64,000 nucleotides of DNA, from positions 2,294,001 to 2,358,000 of the forward strand of contig NZ_CP155552.1 of NCBI RefSeq assembly GCF_036632915.2, in the 5' to 3' direction. Under the pieces are notes generated by a model. That model made no database searches and had not been told where the DNA came from. It saw only the letters and a list, made by a program, of their open reading frames with translations. Shown one piece after another: positions 63,606-64,000 of this stretch (positions are counted from its first letter, which is position 1; every line of letters starts with the position of its first letter). Source of the DNA: Faecalibacterium taiwanense. Lineage in GTDB: Bacteria; Bacillota; Clostridia; Oscillospirales; Ruminococcaceae. The translations under genes were made by a program, and so were the position numbers.

Positions 63606-64000
63606 ATGCAGAAGCTTTCCGGCAAAAATCTGCTTCTGGTCGGCTTTACACTGTTTTCCATGTTTTTTGGTGCAGGCAATCTGATCTTCCCGCCGCATCT
63701 GGGCGCACAGGCCGGTACCAGCCTCTGGCCTGCCTTTGCGGGCCTTGCCGTCAGCGCCGTCGGCCTGCCCATTGCGGGCGTGGTGGCTGTGGCACGGGCA
63801 GGCGGTCTGGACAGGCTTGCCGGCCGGGTGCATCCGGTGTTCGCCATGGTGTTCACAATTTTAGTGTATCTTTCCATCGGCCCGTGCCTTGCCATCCCCC
63901 GCACCGCCAGTACCTCCTTCCAGATGCTGGTGCCGCTGATAGGCGGCGGTACCGGGCTGCAGCTGGCCTACTCGGTGCTGTTTTTTGCAGCGGCCTTTCT
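63606..64000 (+). CDS. brnQ: Branched-chain amino-acid transport system II carrier (partial)
   Basis: Only the first 131 codons are in the window. LVGFTLFSMFFGAGNLIFPP, followed by PAFAGLAVSAVGLPIAGVVA, is the hallmark N-terminus of the BrnQ family of Na+ or H+-coupled Leu/Ile/Val carriers; about 430 aa are expected in full. GAGGTG is 8 bases before ATG. Confidence 0.93.
   Translation, partial: MQKLSGKNLLLVGFTLFSMFFGAGNLIFPPHLGAQAGTSLWPAFAGLAVSAVGLPIAGVVAVARAGGLDRLAGRVHPVFAMVFTILVYLSIGPCLAIPRTASTSFQMLVPLIGGGTGLQLAYSVLFFAAAF

Overview
The window looks like a chromosomal segment of a low-oxygen gut Firmicute (class Clostridia, Oscillospiraceae/Ruminococcaceae type; Faecalibacterium is my best guess, by inference only). 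The reasons are: a GC-rich genome with Clostridia-type gene content (HPr, YlxM-Ffh-S16-KhpA-RimM-TrmD block, an IspH-ribosomal protein S1 fusion, a SAM-I riboswitch before metK, a DUF6465 protein, an Mgl-type sugar transporter, several ABC lipoproteins), strong GGAGG ribosome binding sites, and no respiratory genes.

Layout. 1-7000: a ROK sugar kinase, an SGNH hydrolase, two small proteins, a metallophosphoesterase, a large cytoplasmic protein joining a ParB-like segment to a BMP-type binding domain, a DUF1643 protein and a PAP2 phosphatase. 7043-7713: a tRNA-Arg/tRNA-His operon with a near-consensus promoter, followed by two direct repeats that carry an inverted piece of the tRNA-His 3' end. 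7714-17546 (minus strand): a compact short-tailed phage structural module (terminase, portal, Prp protease, scaffold, N4-gp56-type capsid protein, adaptor, nozzle and ejection-like protein) with no visible integrase, replication, regulation or lysis genes. 17928-28026: purine permease, GltS glutamate symporter beside a TAXI binding protein, the mglBAC sugar ABC operon and MgtE with a structured leader. 28404-38176: an M16C peptidase (frameshifted), an MFS exporter, a zinc-dependent phospholipase C family protein, GpsA and an amino-acid ABC operon. 38408-45115: uvrC (frameshifted), HPr and the ylxM-ffh-rpsP-khpA-rimM-trmD translation/secretion operon in which TrmD is fused to a GNAT acetyltransferase. 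45340-52962: a cysteine-synthase-like protein lacking the PLP lysine, a MATE exporter, PRPP synthetase, MetK with its riboswitch, a membrane GGDEF protein and DeoC. 53022-58726: GtrA, IspH-S1, PlsC, Cmk and an HI0933-type flavoprotein (frameshifted). 58813-64000: HemW, a BAX-inhibitor-type membrane protein, a SpoIIQ-like M23 protein, an ABC pair without a binding protein, and the start of BrnQ.

The most interesting parts are: (1) the orphan capsid module, in which the Prp protease sits beside a scaffold and a capsid protein that both carry the Prp cleavage motif near their N-termini; whether it is a decayed prophage or a domesticated particle-forming element cannot be decided here; (2) a dispersed family of intergenic repeats with a covarying hairpin whose loop can pair downstream (possible pseudoknot), sometimes in inverted pairs that look like small non-autonomous elements; (3) an mgtE leader with a short upstream ORF and a terminator-like hairpin that overlaps the ribosome binding site. 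Four genes (scaffold, M16C peptidase, uvrC, HI0933 flavoprotein) are each broken by what looks like one missing base in a homopolymer, a pattern that makes sequencing error a serious possibility.
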